Below are positions 55,252 through 63,971 of a stretch of 64,000 bases of DNA, piece after piece. The position numbers and the translations under genes are program-made. Source of the DNA: DASXRA01 sp036506155 (lineage in GTDB: Bacteria; Actinomycetota; Actinomycetes; Mycobacteriales; Jatrophihabitantaceae); NCBI GenBank assembly GCA_036506155.1, contig DASXSF010000022.1, positions 1-64,000 of the forward strand. Reading direction: 5' to 3'. Positions within the stretch are counted from its first letter, which is position 1. Each line of letters opens with the position of its first letter. Under the pieces are notes generated by a model, which was given only the letters and a program-made list of their open reading frames with translations, searched no databases and had not been told where the DNA came from.

Positions 55252-57012
55252 ATGCCACAGTTGCGCCTCGCGCTCGCCCAGATCGACGTTACCGTCGGTG
55301 ACATGGCGGGCAATGCCGCCGCTGTCGTGGCCCGCACCCGTGAGGCGGCCGCCGCGGGCGCCCACCTGGTGCTTTTTCCCGAGATGGCGATCACCGGTTA
55401 CCCACCTGAGGATCTGGTGTTCCGCGAGTCGTTCCGGGCCGCGTCGCGGGCCACCCTGCAGCAGCTGGCAGCCGACTTGGCCGCTTCCGGCCTCGCCGAT
55501 ACGGCCGTCGTGGTCGGCTACCTGGACGAGGACGGCGGACGCCGCAGCGCACCGACCCTCTACCTCGACGAACGCGCAGGGCCGCGCAATGCGGCGGCGT
55601 TCTGCCTCGGTGGCCGCGTCGTCGCCACCTACTACAAGCACCACCTGCCGAACTACGGCGTGTTCGACGAGGCGCGCTACTTCGTGCGCGGCGAGCGCTT
55701 CACCGTGGTGCGCTACCGCGGCGTCGACGTCGCGCTGACGATCTGCGAGGACATCTGGCAGGACGACGGCCCGTTCGCGGTGGCCGGCCAGGTCGGGGTC
55801 GGTCTGGTCGTGAACATCAACGGCTCGCCGTACGAGCGCCGCAAAGACGACGTGCGGCTGCGGCTGTTGCAGCGGCGTGCCCGCGAGGCGCGGGCGACGG
55901 TCGCTTACGTGAACATGGTCGGTGCCCAGGACGAACTCGTGTTCGACGGCGACTCGATGGTCGTAACTGCGGACGGCACGATGCTCGCGCGTGCCCCGCA
56001 GTACGTCGAGGGCGTTTTCAACGTCGACGTTGACCTGCCGCCGACCAATCCGGTCAGCCCGCCGCAGTCGCCGATGCACGTCGAGCAGCATGACACGCGC
56101 ACCGCCGTGGTGCCGCCGTACCGGATACAGCCGGCCGATGTCGCCGAGCCCGTCGGCGACGAGGCCGAGATCTGGGGCGCACTCGTCACCGGCACTCGCG
56201 ACTACGTCCGCAAGAACGGGTTCCACTCCGTCGTGCTGGGACTGTCCGGCGGCATCGACTCGGCGGTCGTGGCAGCCATAGCCGCGGACGCGATCGGCGG
56301 CGTCAACGTGTACGGCGTCTCGATGCCCAGCGACTACTCGTCCGAGCACTCGAAGTCAGACGCCGCAGATCTTGCGGAGCGCATCGGGGCGAACTACCGG
56401 GTCGTGCCGGTTGCGCCGATGATCGACGAGTTCGTCGAGGCGCTGAAGCTCACCGGCTTGGCAGAGGAGAACGTCCAGGCACGGGTGCGGGGCACGACGC
56501 TGATGTCGCTGTCCAACGCCGAGGGCCATCTCGTGCTGGCGACCGGCAACAAGAGCGAGCTCGCGGTGGGCTACTCGACGATCTACGGCGACGCGGTGGG
56601 CGGATTCGCGCCGATCAAGGACGTGCCGAAGTCGTCGGTCTGGAAGCTCGCCCGTTGGCGCAACGCCGAAGCGGAGGCGCTCGGCGAGATACCACCCATC
56701 CCGCCGAACTCGATCTCGAAGCCGCCCTCGGCCGAGTTGCGACCCGGCCAGCTCGACACCGACTCGCTGCCGGACTACCAGTTGCTGGACGCAGTGCTGG
56801 CGCTCTACGTCGACGGCGACGCGAGTGTCGCGGACATCGTTGCGGCCGGTTACCCCGCGAATCTTGTCGGCCGGATCGCCCGCATGGTCGACGCCGCGGA
56901 ATGGAAGCGGCGGCAGTACCCGCCGGGCCCGAAGATCAGCTTCAAGGCGTTCGGCCGCGACCGGCGACTGCCGATCAGCAACCGCTGGCGGGAGCGGTCA
57001 GCGCCGACGTGA
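55252..57012 (+). CDS. nadE: NadE, glutamine-dependent NAD+ synthetase
   Basis: It makes NAD from deamido-NAD, ATP and glutamine. It has 586 residues from ATG 55252, preceded by GGAGGT; the upstream open frame is rejected. The N-terminal nitrilase-type glutaminase domain has FPEMAITGYPPED (Glu), YYKHHLPNYGVFDEARYF (Lys) and TICEDIWQDDGP (Cys). The C-terminal synthetase domain has the PP-loop GLSGGIDSAVVAAIAADA and ATGNKSELAVGYSTIYGD. The length is nearer to the proteobacterial type (about 540-580) than to the 679-residue M. tuberculosis enzyme. It is followed by panB after 120 bp. Confidence 0.95.
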   Translation: MPQLRLALAQIDVTVGDMAGNAAAVVARTREAAAAGAHLVLFPEMAITGYPPEDLVFRESFRAASRATLQQLAADLAASGLADTAVVVGYLDEDGGRRSAPTLYLDERAGPRNAAAFCLGGRVVATYYKHHLPNYGVFDEARYFVRGERFTVVRYRGVDVALTICEDIWQDDGPFAVAGQVGVGLVVNINGSPYERRKDDVRLRLLQRRAREARATVAYVNMVGAQDELVFDGDSMVVTADGTMLARAPQYVEGVFNVDVDLPPTNPVSPPQSPMHVEQHDTRTAVVPPYRIQPADVAEPVGDEAEIWGALVTGTRDYVRKNGFHSVVLGLSGGIDSAVVAAIAADAIGGVNVYGVSMPSDYSSEHSKSDAADLAERIGANYRVVPVAPMIDEFVEALKLTGLAEENVQARVRGTTLMSLSNAEGHLVLATGNKSELAVGYSTIYGDAVGGFAPIKDVPKSSVWKLARWRNAEAEALGEIPPIPPNSISKPPSAELRPGQLDTDSLPDYQLLDAVLALYVDGDASVADIVAAGYPANLVGRIARMVDAAEWKRRQYPPGPKISFKAFGRDRRLPISNRWRERSAPT

Positions 57013-57132
57013 TCTATTTCTCGCCCGTGACGTGCAGACATCGGGCCGATGACGGCGCACCATGATGGCGTCTATCCACAGATCGTGCCCGGGGACCGGC
57101 GAGCCGGCCTCGAGGAGAAGGTGGGGCTTGCC

Positions 57133-57966
57133 ATGTCAGAGACTCTGTACGGCGGCGTATTGAACCGGCGCGTGACGGTTCGGGACCTCCAGCGCGCGAA
57201 GGACAACGGCGAACGCTGGCCGATGCTGACCGCGTACGACTACTCGACGGCGCGCGTGCTCGACGAGGCCGGCATTCCGGTACTGCTTGTCGGTGACTCG
57301 GCAGCCAACGTGATCTATGGGTACGACACGACGGTGCCGGTCACCGTCGAGGAGTTGCTGCCGCTGGTGCGTGGCGTGGTACGCGGCACCAAGCGCGCGC
57401 TGGTGGTCGCCGACATGCCTTTCGGCAGCTACCAGTCGTCGCCGCAGCAGGCGCTCGAGACCGCGGCACGGTTCATGAAGGACGGCAGCGCTCAAGCCGT
57501 CAAGCTGGAAGGCGGCCGCCGGGTTGTGCCGCAGGTCGAGGCACTCGTCGGTGCCGGCATCCCGGTCATGGCGCACATCGGTCTGACGCCTCAGTCGGTG
57601 AACGCGCTCGGCGGCTACCGCGTGCAGGGCCGCGGTGACGAGGCGGCGCATCGCCTGCTGCAGGCCGCGAAGTCGCTACAGCACGCGGGTGCGTTCGCGG
57701 TGGTGATGGAGGTCGTGCCGGCCGAGGTGGCCCGCGACGTCACCGCTCAGTTGCACATCCCGACGATCGGCATCGGCGCGGGACCGCATTGTGACGCCCA
57801 GGTGCTGGTGTGGCAGGACATGGCAGGGTTACGGACCGGCGAGCACAAGGCGAAATTCGTCAAGGAGTTCGCCGACATGGCCGGCGTGCTCCGCGGTGCT
57901 GCCGAGGCGTTCGGTGCCGAGGTCCGCTCGGGTAGCTATCCCGCACCGGAACACGAGTACCACTGA
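57133..57966 (+). CDS. panB: PanB, ketopantoate hydroxymethyltransferase
   Basis: First committed step of pantothenate and CoA synthesis: it transfers a hydroxymethyl group from methylene-THF to 2-oxoisovalerate. It has 277 residues from ATG 57133 (GAGGAGAAGG upstream), although an in-frame ATG at 57049 would add 28. MLTAYDYSTARVLDEAGIPV, LLVGDSAANVIYGYD (metal-binding Asp), VKLEGG, MAHIGLTPQSVNALGGYRVQ and IGIGAGPHCDAQVLVWQDM are classic PanB blocks. It is cytoplasmic. A structured hairpin region follows, shared with the convergent H1-like gene. Confidence 0.95.
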   Translation: MSETLYGGVLNRRVTVRDLQRAKDNGERWPMLTAYDYSTARVLDEAGIPVLLVGDSAANVIYGYDTTVPVTVEELLPLVRGVVRGTKRALVVADMPFGSYQSSPQQALETAARFMKDGSAQAVKLEGGRRVVPQVEALVGAGIPVMAHIGLTPQSVNALGGYRVQGRGDEAAHRLLQAAKSLQHAGAFAVVMEVVPAEVARDVTAQLHIPTIGIGAGPHCDAQVLVWQDMAGLRTGEHKAKFVKEFADMAGVLRGAAEAFGAEVRSGSYPAPEHEYH

Positions 57967-58008
57967 CGATTCGCGGTACGGGGAACGTCCAGCCGTCCTG
58001 AGTGAGTA

Positions 58009-58075
58009 GTCCCCGCGAGCTGTTCGATGCGGCGCGGCCCATACCCGGTCACAGGTCGAACGGCCCGCGGGGGAC
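58009..58075. terminator. Long hairpin between convergent panB and the H1-like gene
   Basis: 58009-58027 and 58056-58075 pair over about 19 bp with one bulge and two G-T wobbles (GTCCCCGCG against CGCGGGGGAC, then GTTCGA against TCGAAC). The 28-nt apical region has further GC-rich pairing. It sits between two convergent stops, so a bidirectional terminator is likely. No T-run is seen. Confidence 0.5.
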
Positions 58076-58084
58076 GTAACTAGC

Positions 58085-58438
58085 TCAGCGAGCTGTTTTG
58101 CGCGCAGTCGCCTTCGTTGTGGCTGCCGTACGCCCGGCAACCTTCTTCACCGCGGTCTTTCTGGCCGGCGCCTTCTTGGCCGCTGTTGTCGCACGTGCCG
58201 TCGTCTTTCTGGCCGGCGTCTTCTTCGCGGTCGCCTTCTTGGCCGGAGCTTTCTTCGCGGTCGTCTTGCGCGCCGTGGTCTTCTTGGCTGCGGTCGCCTT
58301 CTTGGCCGGGGCCTTCTTCGCGGTCGTCTTGCGCGCCGTGGTCGTCTTGCGCGCCGTGGTCTTCTTGGCCGGCGTCTTCTTCGCCGCGGTCTTCTTGGCC
58401 GTGGTCTTCCTTGCAGCCCTCTTAGCGGGTGCTGTCAT
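58085..58438 (-). CDS. Histone H1-like Lys/Ala/Thr-rich DNA-binding protein
   Basis: This is a 117-residue protein made almost only of Ala, Lys, Thr, Arg and Pro in AKKTTARK, AKKAPAKKA and related units from end to end. It resembles the C-terminal tail of mycobacterial HupB or eukaryotic histone H1 but has no HU fold, so it would bind DNA or RNA as a disordered polycation. AGGAGGCAAAGGCA precedes ATG 58438, a strong start. The DNA itself is internally repetitive, so copy number of units may vary between strains. Confidence 0.8.
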   Translation of the reverse strand: MTAPAKRAARKTTAKKTAAKKTPAKKTTARKTTTARKTTAKKAPAKKATAAKKTTARKTTAKKAPAKKATAKKTPARKTTARATTAAKKAPARKTAVKKVAGRTAATTKATARKTAR

Positions 58439-58756
58439 TGCCTTTGCCTCCTCGTAGGCAACGTGCTGCTATATCGATCGTGATCAGTGGACGCTGCGAT
58501 GTGCCGCGCCGTCAATGCGCCACGCCGTTTTGTTTCGGTGGCTCGCGATGACCGGTTGACGAGTCGCGCGTGCAGCGACTCGCCGGACGGCATAGAAAGT
58601 CCTTACAAATCAAGGACATTCTCAAACGTCTGCGCGTCGCCGTACGTGTATCAGCATCGTGTCGTGCGTTGCGTGTTGAAAGCACGATCGGCCATGTTGC
58701 GCGTGCGCAAGACGACGTCACGCGTCGTCCGTGGCCGACACCGATGCAAGAGGCGA
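58439..58756. other. Gap between the H1-like gene and RNase P RNA
   Basis: This 318-bp stretch holds the H1-like gene's ribosome site and presumably its promoter (upstream on the minus strand), and the downstream flank of the RNase P RNA. Small plus-strand ORFs cross it but look like noise. I see no further gene, repeat or clear terminator. Confidence 0.5.
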
Positions 58757-59160
58757 CGGACGAGTCGACCTGTAAGCCGGGTCCTGTACCCAGCGCTCGC
58801 GCACCGGGCGGCGACCATCCATCTCGGCCTCCCGTCGCCGCGAGGCTCTAGCGGTCTACCCGCAGGCTCGGGCGGGTCACCCTCGATCGCCTGCGCGAAT
58901 CCCCTGGTTTCCCAAGTGATTCTTCTTGACCTTGCTCCGGGTGGGGTTTACCGAGCCGCTCCGGTCACCCGGAACGCTGGTGGTCTCTTACACCACCGTT
59001 TCACCCTTACCGGCCGATCGGCCGGCGGTCTGTTCTCTGTGGCACTTTCCCGCGAGTCACCCCGGGTTGCCGTTAGCAACCACCCTGCCCTGTGGAGCCC
59101 GGACTTTCCTCGGCGAACCTGTTGCCAGGTCCGACGCGGCCGCCCGGTCGGCTCGTCCGC
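58757..59160 (-). ncRNA. rnpB: RNase P RNA, bacterial type A
   Basis: This is the catalytic RNA that removes 5' leaders from tRNA precursors with the RnpA protein. On the minus strand the 5' part has GAGGAAAGTCCGGGCTCCAC (the conserved P4 strand and neighbours) then AGGGCAGGGTGGTTGCTAAC; the middle has GGGTAAGGGTGAAACG-like sequence; the 3' part ends with ACAGGACCCGGCTTACAGGT, the other P4 and J2/4 side. The first and last bases (GGACGAGCC and GACTCGTCC) pair as P1, which sets the ends to within a few bases. The order CR I to CR V is intact. Confidence 0.93.
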
Positions 59161-59197
59161 CGCAACGACAATGCTAGCGGGCGAATAGGCTCGGTGC

Positions 59198-59950
59198 GTG
59201 GGCGTCGCCGACATCGCGCTGTTGTGCGGTGCGGGTCTTCTCGGTGGATTCGTCAACTCCATCGCCGGCGGCGGGTCGTTGCTGGTGTTCCCGGCTCTGG
59301 TCGCGACGGGGCTGGGAACGGTCGCGGCGAACGTCACGAACTCGGTTGCGCTGTGGCCGGGTTATGTCGGCACCCTGTTCGGGCTCGGCCCACTGGTCAA
59401 CACGCAGACCCGGCGCGCTCGCCAGTTGGCCGTGGTGGCAAGCCTCGGCTCCGCTGTGGGCTGTGCCGTGCTTTTGCTGACGCCGGCGCGTGCGTTCACG
59501 GTCGTGGTGCCGTTCCTGGTTATCGGCGCCAGCATCCTCGTCGCGGCCCAGCCGGCGATCGCCCGACGCACCACTACCTCGCGCGTCTCGCATCCGCGTG
59601 CGCTCACGATCGCCGTCGGCGCCGGTGCCGTGTATGGCGGCTACTTCGGCGGTGGACTCGGGGTGATCCTCCTGGCGGTGATCGGCCTGACGATCGCTGT
59701 GCCGCTACGCGAGACGAACGCTCTGAAGAGCATCATCTCGTTGATCGTGGCGACCGTGGCGCTCGTCGCGTTCGCCGTGTTCGGGCCCGTGCACTGGCTC
59801 GAGGTAGCAATCGTCGCGCCGACGGCACTGCTCGGCGGTGTTCTCGGCGGACGGCTGGCGGCGGTGGTCAACGAGCGGCTGCTGCGTGTCGCCATCGTGG
59901 TCTTCGGGCTTGCTATCGGCACGTGGTTAGCGGTGCGCGCATTCAGGTAG
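59198..59950 (+). CDS. TauE/SafE-family membrane permease
   Basis: This is a 250-residue inner-membrane protein with about seven or eight spans, of the sulfite exporter TauE/SafE family. GGFVNSIAGGGSLLVFPALV is the first family repeat and AGAVYGGYFGGGLGVILLAV the second, showing the internal duplication. Members export sulfite, sulfonates or related anions; the substrate is not predictable. The start is GTG 59198, 38 bp from the 5' end of the divergent RNase P RNA, so the two promoters overlap closely. Confidence 0.88.
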   Translation: MGVADIALLCGAGLLGGFVNSIAGGGSLLVFPALVATGLGTVAANVTNSVALWPGYVGTLFGLGPLVNTQTRRARQLAVVASLGSAVGCAVLLLTPARAFTVVVPFLVIGASILVAAQPAIARRTTTSRVSHPRALTIAVGAGAVYGGYFGGGLGVILLAVIGLTIAVPLRETNALKSIISLIVATVALVAFAVFGPVHWLEVAIVAPTALLGGVLGGRLAAVVNERLLRVAIVVFGLAIGTWLAVRAFR

Positions 59951-60036
59951 GACGACACGATGAGCCCTCGCGGCGCGGCCGCATACAGGCACCGGAAGAC
60001 AAGAACAGCCCGCGCCGCCGACTGGGTTACCGCAGC

Positions 60037-60225
60037 TCAGGGCTGTTGGTCGCTCTTGTCGATGAAGTCGTCAGTCTTCTGCTGCGCGGTGTCGACCTTG
60101 TCTTGGTATTTGGCATCAGTCTTCTCGTCGACGATGTCGCCGCCCTTGTCGACGGCGCCCTTCGCCGTGCCCTTGTTCCCCGACAAAAGCGACTTCGCCT
60201 TATCCAGCAGGCTCACGATGACCAC
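60037..60225 (-). CDS. Rv0909/MT0933-type antitoxin-like small protein
   Basis: This is a 62-residue acidic/basic alternating helical protein: VSLLDKAKSLLSGNKGTAKG, then VDEKTDAKYQDKVDTAQQKT and DDFIDKSDQQP. The LLDKAK...GDIVDEKTDAKY...DKVD pattern is that of a common actinobacterial family annotated as antitoxin after M. tuberculosis Rv0909. No toxin gene is adjacent, so an independent stress role is as likely. GAGGTGG precedes the start. Confidence 0.75.
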   Translation of the reverse strand: MVIVSLLDKAKSLLSGNKGTAKGAVDKGGDIVDEKTDAKYQDKVDTAQQKTDDFIDKSDQQP

Positions 60226-60382
60226 CTCGCTTCACGAGATCACGCCCGCGGCCAGGCGCGACGGCACACTTTGCGCCTAGCGACAGGATGAACCTCTCAC
60301 GAGGCCCTGAAAAGAGGGCCCAGTCATGCAAGAGCCGCGAGAGTCGGCAAACACGACAGCGGACACGCGCGAATACGAGCGC

Positions 60383-61150
60383 CTAGAGCTGCGCCTGGGA
60401 CCAGTCGACCTTCTTCGGCGCGACGATCTTGCCGACGTCGAGCTGGATGTCCTCATGGCTGCGCAGCGGGATCGCGGCCGGATCGCCGGAGTAACGAACG
60501 CCGTTGACGTATGCAGTGACGGCACCGTGCACGGAACCGACCTGAGTGGTCGTCAGTGACTGCCGCCATATCGCGAAGAACTGGCCCAGCGTGTAAGTCG
60601 TCTGGTTCGGCGCCTCGACGTGGATGACACCGTCCTGGGCGTGGACGTGCAGCCAGTAATAGCACTGCGATGCTTCGTAGAACGCGCCGCTCGCCGTCTG
60701 CTGGGCCACCGGTTTCACGATGCCGATGCCCGCTGGGAGGGGCCGCAGCACACCGTCGACGAAGACGGTCAGATGCGTGTGGATGTGGTAGGCGACCTGC
60801 TCGTTCGACTGGCACTGGATGCCGTCCACGGTCTGCCCCTCGGCGGCAGTGCTCGCGGGCGCCAGCACCGTTCCCTGTTCGAGCGGGATGACCTCGGGAC
60901 CGGCTGGCCCCGTCAGCGTCGCGGATGCGGCATCCGAGGCGGCGGTCGCCGACGTGTGGGTCTTCGTCCCGTCGACGGCCACGGCCGCGGCGATGCCTAC
61001 GCCGACGGCGGCAACAGCCACCACAGCTGCCGCGGCGAGCAGGATCCGCCTGCGACGCTCGCGGGCCCGCTCAGCGGCCCGAAATGCCTCCGACTTCGCC
61101 CGCCCGGAACTGCCTGCCTGCGGGCGGGCCGGCTGCTTCTCACTTGGCAC
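60383..61150 (-). CDS. Membrane-anchored His-rich extracytoplasmic protein
   Basis: This is a 255-residue protein: a charged N-terminal tail (1-35, RAAERARERRRR), one membrane span (ILLAAAAVVAVAAVGVGIAA), then an outside domain. Two His clusters, YHIHTHLTVFVDG and YYWLHVHAQDGVIHVEAPNQ, and Cys in IQCQSNEQ and SQCYYW could bind a metal such as copper or zinc. The repeated HxHxxL/HVHxxDG arrangement is conserved in an actinobacterial family I cannot name. YTLGQFFAIWRQSL and VTAYVNGVRYSGDPA follow. It is 45 bp downstream of the L,D-transpeptidase gene on the same strand. Confidence 0.65.
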   Translation of the reverse strand: MPSEKQPARPQAGSSGRAKSEAFRAAERARERRRRILLAAAAVVAVAAVGVGIAAAVAVDGTKTHTSATAASDAASATLTGPAGPEVIPLEQGTVLAPASTAAEGQTVDGIQCQSNEQVAYHIHTHLTVFVDGVLRPLPAGIGIVKPVAQQTASGAFYEASQCYYWLHVHAQDGVIHVEAPNQTTYTLGQFFAIWRQSLTTTQVGSVHGAVTAYVNGVRYSGDPAAIPLRSHEDIQLDVGKIVAPKKVDWSQAQL

Positions 61151-61195
61151 TTTCTCCAGGTTAGGCAGCGTCCCTGTGCTTCCGAACAGAACGAA

Positions 61196-62179
61196 TTACA
61201 GCAGCCCGCCCTGCCGGTAGCTCGCCCAGGAAAGGTTCCAGTCCCCGTACCCGTCCCAGACCGGGAGGCGCTGGGACGTGCCGGTGTTGGTCCAGGTCAC
61301 CGGGTCACCGATGAGCGAGAAGTGGTAGTACCACTCGGCGGCGGCGGGGCTGAGGTTGGTGCAGCCGTGCGAGAGGTTTGCCTGGCCGAGCTCGCCGTTC
61401 CAGTACGCGTCATGAATGAACTCGCCGTCATAGGTGACGCGTACCGACCAGGGAACCTCGATGTTGTAGTACGGCTCCCCCGGCGCGCTCACCATGTCCT
61501 GCGGGTTGGCCTTACCGATGACCACGGCCGTGCCCGCGTACGTCGGGGTGTCCGCCTTGCCGAGCGACGCCAGGAACGTCCTGATCAGCTTGCCGTCGGA
61601 ATAGACGCGCATGCGCTTCGTGTTGCCGTCGACCTTCACTACCTGCGCGGCGCCCGTCTTTATCGACAGCGTCAGGTTATCGTCGAACACAAGGCCCTTG
61701 CCGGCCCACAGGCCCGCGAGTGGGAGCGACACCCTGATCGAGGCGTGCGCCGGCCAATACGCGGGCAGGCGGTAGTGCGCCTCCAGTGCCTGGTCCGCCT
61801 GAGAAGAATGCTCGAAGTACCACGCGCCGTGCACCGGCTTGCCGTCGACGGTGACCAAGGTGGCCTGCTCGAACACCGATGCGTCGGTGATCGCGGCCGA
61901 GAAGTAGGCGATGATCGGCATCGCGACGCCGAAGGTCTGACCGTCGCTCTCGTAGAGGCTGACATGCACCGCGCTCCCGGACCCGCGCCGGAGAGCCGGC
62001 GGCCGGCTGGGCGGCGGAGTACTCGGGGTCGCGCTCACCGGTGAGGTGCTCGCGACAGCAGGCGATTGAGCGCTCGTCGTCGGCTCGTGCCCGCTCGATC
62101 GGCTGCTGCACGCGGCGAGCACCAGGGCCATGACGCAGGCAAGCCCCCACGACCGGCTACGCGCGATCATAATGATCAA
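61196..62179 (-). CDS. L,D-transpeptidase lipoprotein, short form
   Basis: This is a second YkuD-type peptidoglycan cross-linking enzyme, 327 residues. The N terminus has a hydrophobic signal with lipobox (LVLAACSS), then a Ser/Thr/Pro linker, one Ig-like domain (VAMPIIAYFSAAITDASVFE), and the catalytic domain with EFIHDAYWN and ANLSHGCTNLSPAAA (His, Ser, His, Cys). It ends in a Trp-containing tail (WNLSWASYRQGGLL) like the longer homologue at 53732. The two differ in length by one Ig-like domain. The start may be any of the first three Met or Ile codons around 62179. Confidence 0.87.
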   Translation of the reverse strand: MIIMIARSRSWGLACVMALVLAACSSRSSGHEPTTSAQSPAVASTSPVSATPSTPPPSRPPALRRGSGSAVHVSLYESDGQTFGVAMPIIAYFSAAITDASVFEQATLVTVDGKPVHGAWYFEHSSQADQALEAHYRLPAYWPAHASIRVSLPLAGLWAGKGLVFDDNLTLSIKTGAAQVVKVDGNTKRMRVYSDGKLIRTFLASLGKADTPTYAGTAVVIGKANPQDMVSAPGEPYYNIEVPWSVRVTYDGEFIHDAYWNGELGQANLSHGCTNLSPAAAEWYYHFSLIGDPVTWTNTGTSQRLPVWDGYGDWNLSWASYRQGGLL

Positions 62180-62226
62180 ACGTTACGTGCTTCTCTTCAG
62201 CACAGCACGTGCGGCGCGCCGAATTC

Positions 62227-62716
62227 TCAGCGCATTCTGTGTGGCGGTGGCGGTGGTAGCGACGTCACGTCCGGCGCCTGCTCGGGCCAGACGAGTAGCA
62301 CGGGGCAGGGCGCGTGGTCGACGACGAACCGCGTCTGCGGGCCCAGGCTGTGCGGCCCCAGCCGGGTGCGGTCGCCGTCCCGGGCGAGGACGAGCAGCTC
62401 GGCGTCCTGCGCCGCCTGCACCACCTCACGCTCGGCCCGCCCGCGGCGTTGCAGGCGGGTCACGGGGCGCCCGAGCCGCGTCGCGGCGGCATCAAGGAGG
62501 CTGACCGCGGCAAGCGCTGCAAGCTCCTCCAGCCGTGCGCCGGGATCACGCTCGGGATGCCCGCGGCCGAGCAGCCCGCGGTACGCGGCGTGCGCGGCTC
62601 CCGCCACGTCGTCGCCTGTCACGTACAGCAGCGCGACGTCCCGCGTCGGTGCGAACGTGCGGGCGGCGTCGACGCATGCTGCCCATGCCCTCGGTGAGCC
62701 AGACGACCACGGCCAC
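62227..62716 (-). pseudogene. UspA-like protein with a one-base frameshift near its start
   Basis: GTG 62716 after GGAGGCTGACC starts VAVVVWLTEG; one extra base near 62686 shifts the frame to WAACVDAARTFAPTRDVALL and onward (VTGDDVAGAAHAAYRGLLGR, DAELLVLARDGDRTRLGPHS, then RFVVDHAPCPVLLVW). The C-terminal block matches universal stress proteins (GPxxRFVVDHAPCPVLLV). The start is 3 bp past the upstream permease stop, so they form one operon. A sequence error would also explain the shift. Confidence 0.65.
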
Positions 62717-62718
62717 GG

Positions 62719-63971
62719 TCAGCCTCCGATGGTGCGCAGCATCGCCCACAGCGCCAGCACCGCGCCGACCACTGCTGCCGGAACCGTCAGGAGGCCGAGC
62801 CCGGTGAACTCCTTCGCCGTCGGTTCCGCATCGTGCTCGCGCACAACCCGTCGCCACAACAGGGTGGCGAGCGATCCCACGTAAGTCAGGTTGGGGCCGA
62901 CGTTCGCCCCAATGAGCGTGGCCAACACCGGACCAGAGCCACCGGCCGCGGCGACCGGCACCAACACGAGCACGGCGGGCAGGTTGTTCACCAGATTCGC
63001 GAGCAGCGCAGCGATGGCGGCAACGCCGAGCAGCGCGAACAGCGACGATCCGGCAGGCAGCACCCGGTCGACGAGCGTGCCCAGCCCGTTGTCCACCAGC
63101 GCGCGGACGATCACGGCCAGCGCCAGGACGAACGCCAGAAACAGCGGGCTTGCCGCATCGACAAGTCCGGCGACGGTCGTGCGGCGCTGCGTCAGCGCTC
63201 TCCCGCCGAGCACGACGACGCCGCCGAGCGCCGCCCACGCCGGGTTGACGCCCGCGAAGGAGGTCACGACGAAACCGCCGAGCGTCAGAGCCACGACGAC
63301 GAGTGCGAACGTCGGCACGTCGACCCGTGTGCGAGGCGGCGCCGCCGCCGGGGCCGCCAGGTCGGCCGCGAACACACGCCCGAGCACGACGTACTCCATC
63401 GCGATGGCGACGAGCCAGGGCAGCGTCATCAGCGCGCTGAACCGGGCGAACGACAGCCCGCTCGACGCGAAGGCCAGCAGATTCGTGAGGTGGACACCGG
63501 CAGCAACAGCGACGCCGAGTTGGCCAGGTGCGTGCATGCGTAGACGTGCGGCCTCGGCCGTACCGAGAGGGACGCCGCCGTCGCGAACACCACCGGGGTC
63601 AGCAGCACGACCGTGGCGTCCAGGCTCAGCACCGCAGTGACGAGCGAGGCAACGGCGAAGACGCCGCCGAACAGGCGCAATGGACGTCCCCGGCACATTC
63701 GAGCCATGACCGCCCCGCACGCGTCGAAGACGCCTTCGTCGTCGCACAGCGCCGCCAACACGAGGACGGCCGCCAGGAAGCCGACGACCGGCAGCAGCAG
63801 GCCGAGCTCGGCCCGCGCGTCGCGCGGCGAGACCGCGCCCGCGGCCACCACGAGCACCGCTGCCGGAACGGCGGCCAGGGCCTCCGGCCAGCCCTTGGGC
63901 CGGACCACCGCGAATGCCAGCACGGCGACCAGCAGCCCGGCCGACAACGCCTCGGCCGGGGCACCCGTCAT
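62719..63971 (-). pseudogene. ArsB/SLC13-type membrane permease with a one-base frameshift
   Basis: This is an inner-membrane ion permease of the ArsB/NhaD/CitM superfamily, about 417 residues if the frame is repaired. The N-terminal part (GLLVAVLAFAVVRPKGWPEA, GLLLPVVGFLAAVLVLAALC, LDATVVLLTPVVF, LANSASLLLPVS) runs from ATG 63971. A missing base near 63490 shifts to TNLLAFASSGLSFARFSALM and the rest (GLVDAASPLFLAFVLALAVI, LVNNLPAVLVLVPVAA). The SNLTNLL and NNLPA motifs are family signatures, supporting a single gene. Substrate (arsenite, Na+/H+ or dicarboxylate) cannot be told. Confidence 0.7.

Noticed and set aside
58009..58075. A riboswitch in the panB to H1-like interval
   Set aside because: The structure lies between two convergent stops, so it is downstream of both genes and cannot act as a leader.
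58487..59188. Plus-strand 233-codon frame across 58487-59188
   Set aside because: It runs antisense to the RNase P RNA, whose conserved elements explain the sequence.
59960..59995. MSPRGAAAYRH after the TauE/SafE gene as a further MSARAKSP repeat copy
   Set aside because: Only the first two residues and general GC content agree; the nucleotide core of the repeat is absent.
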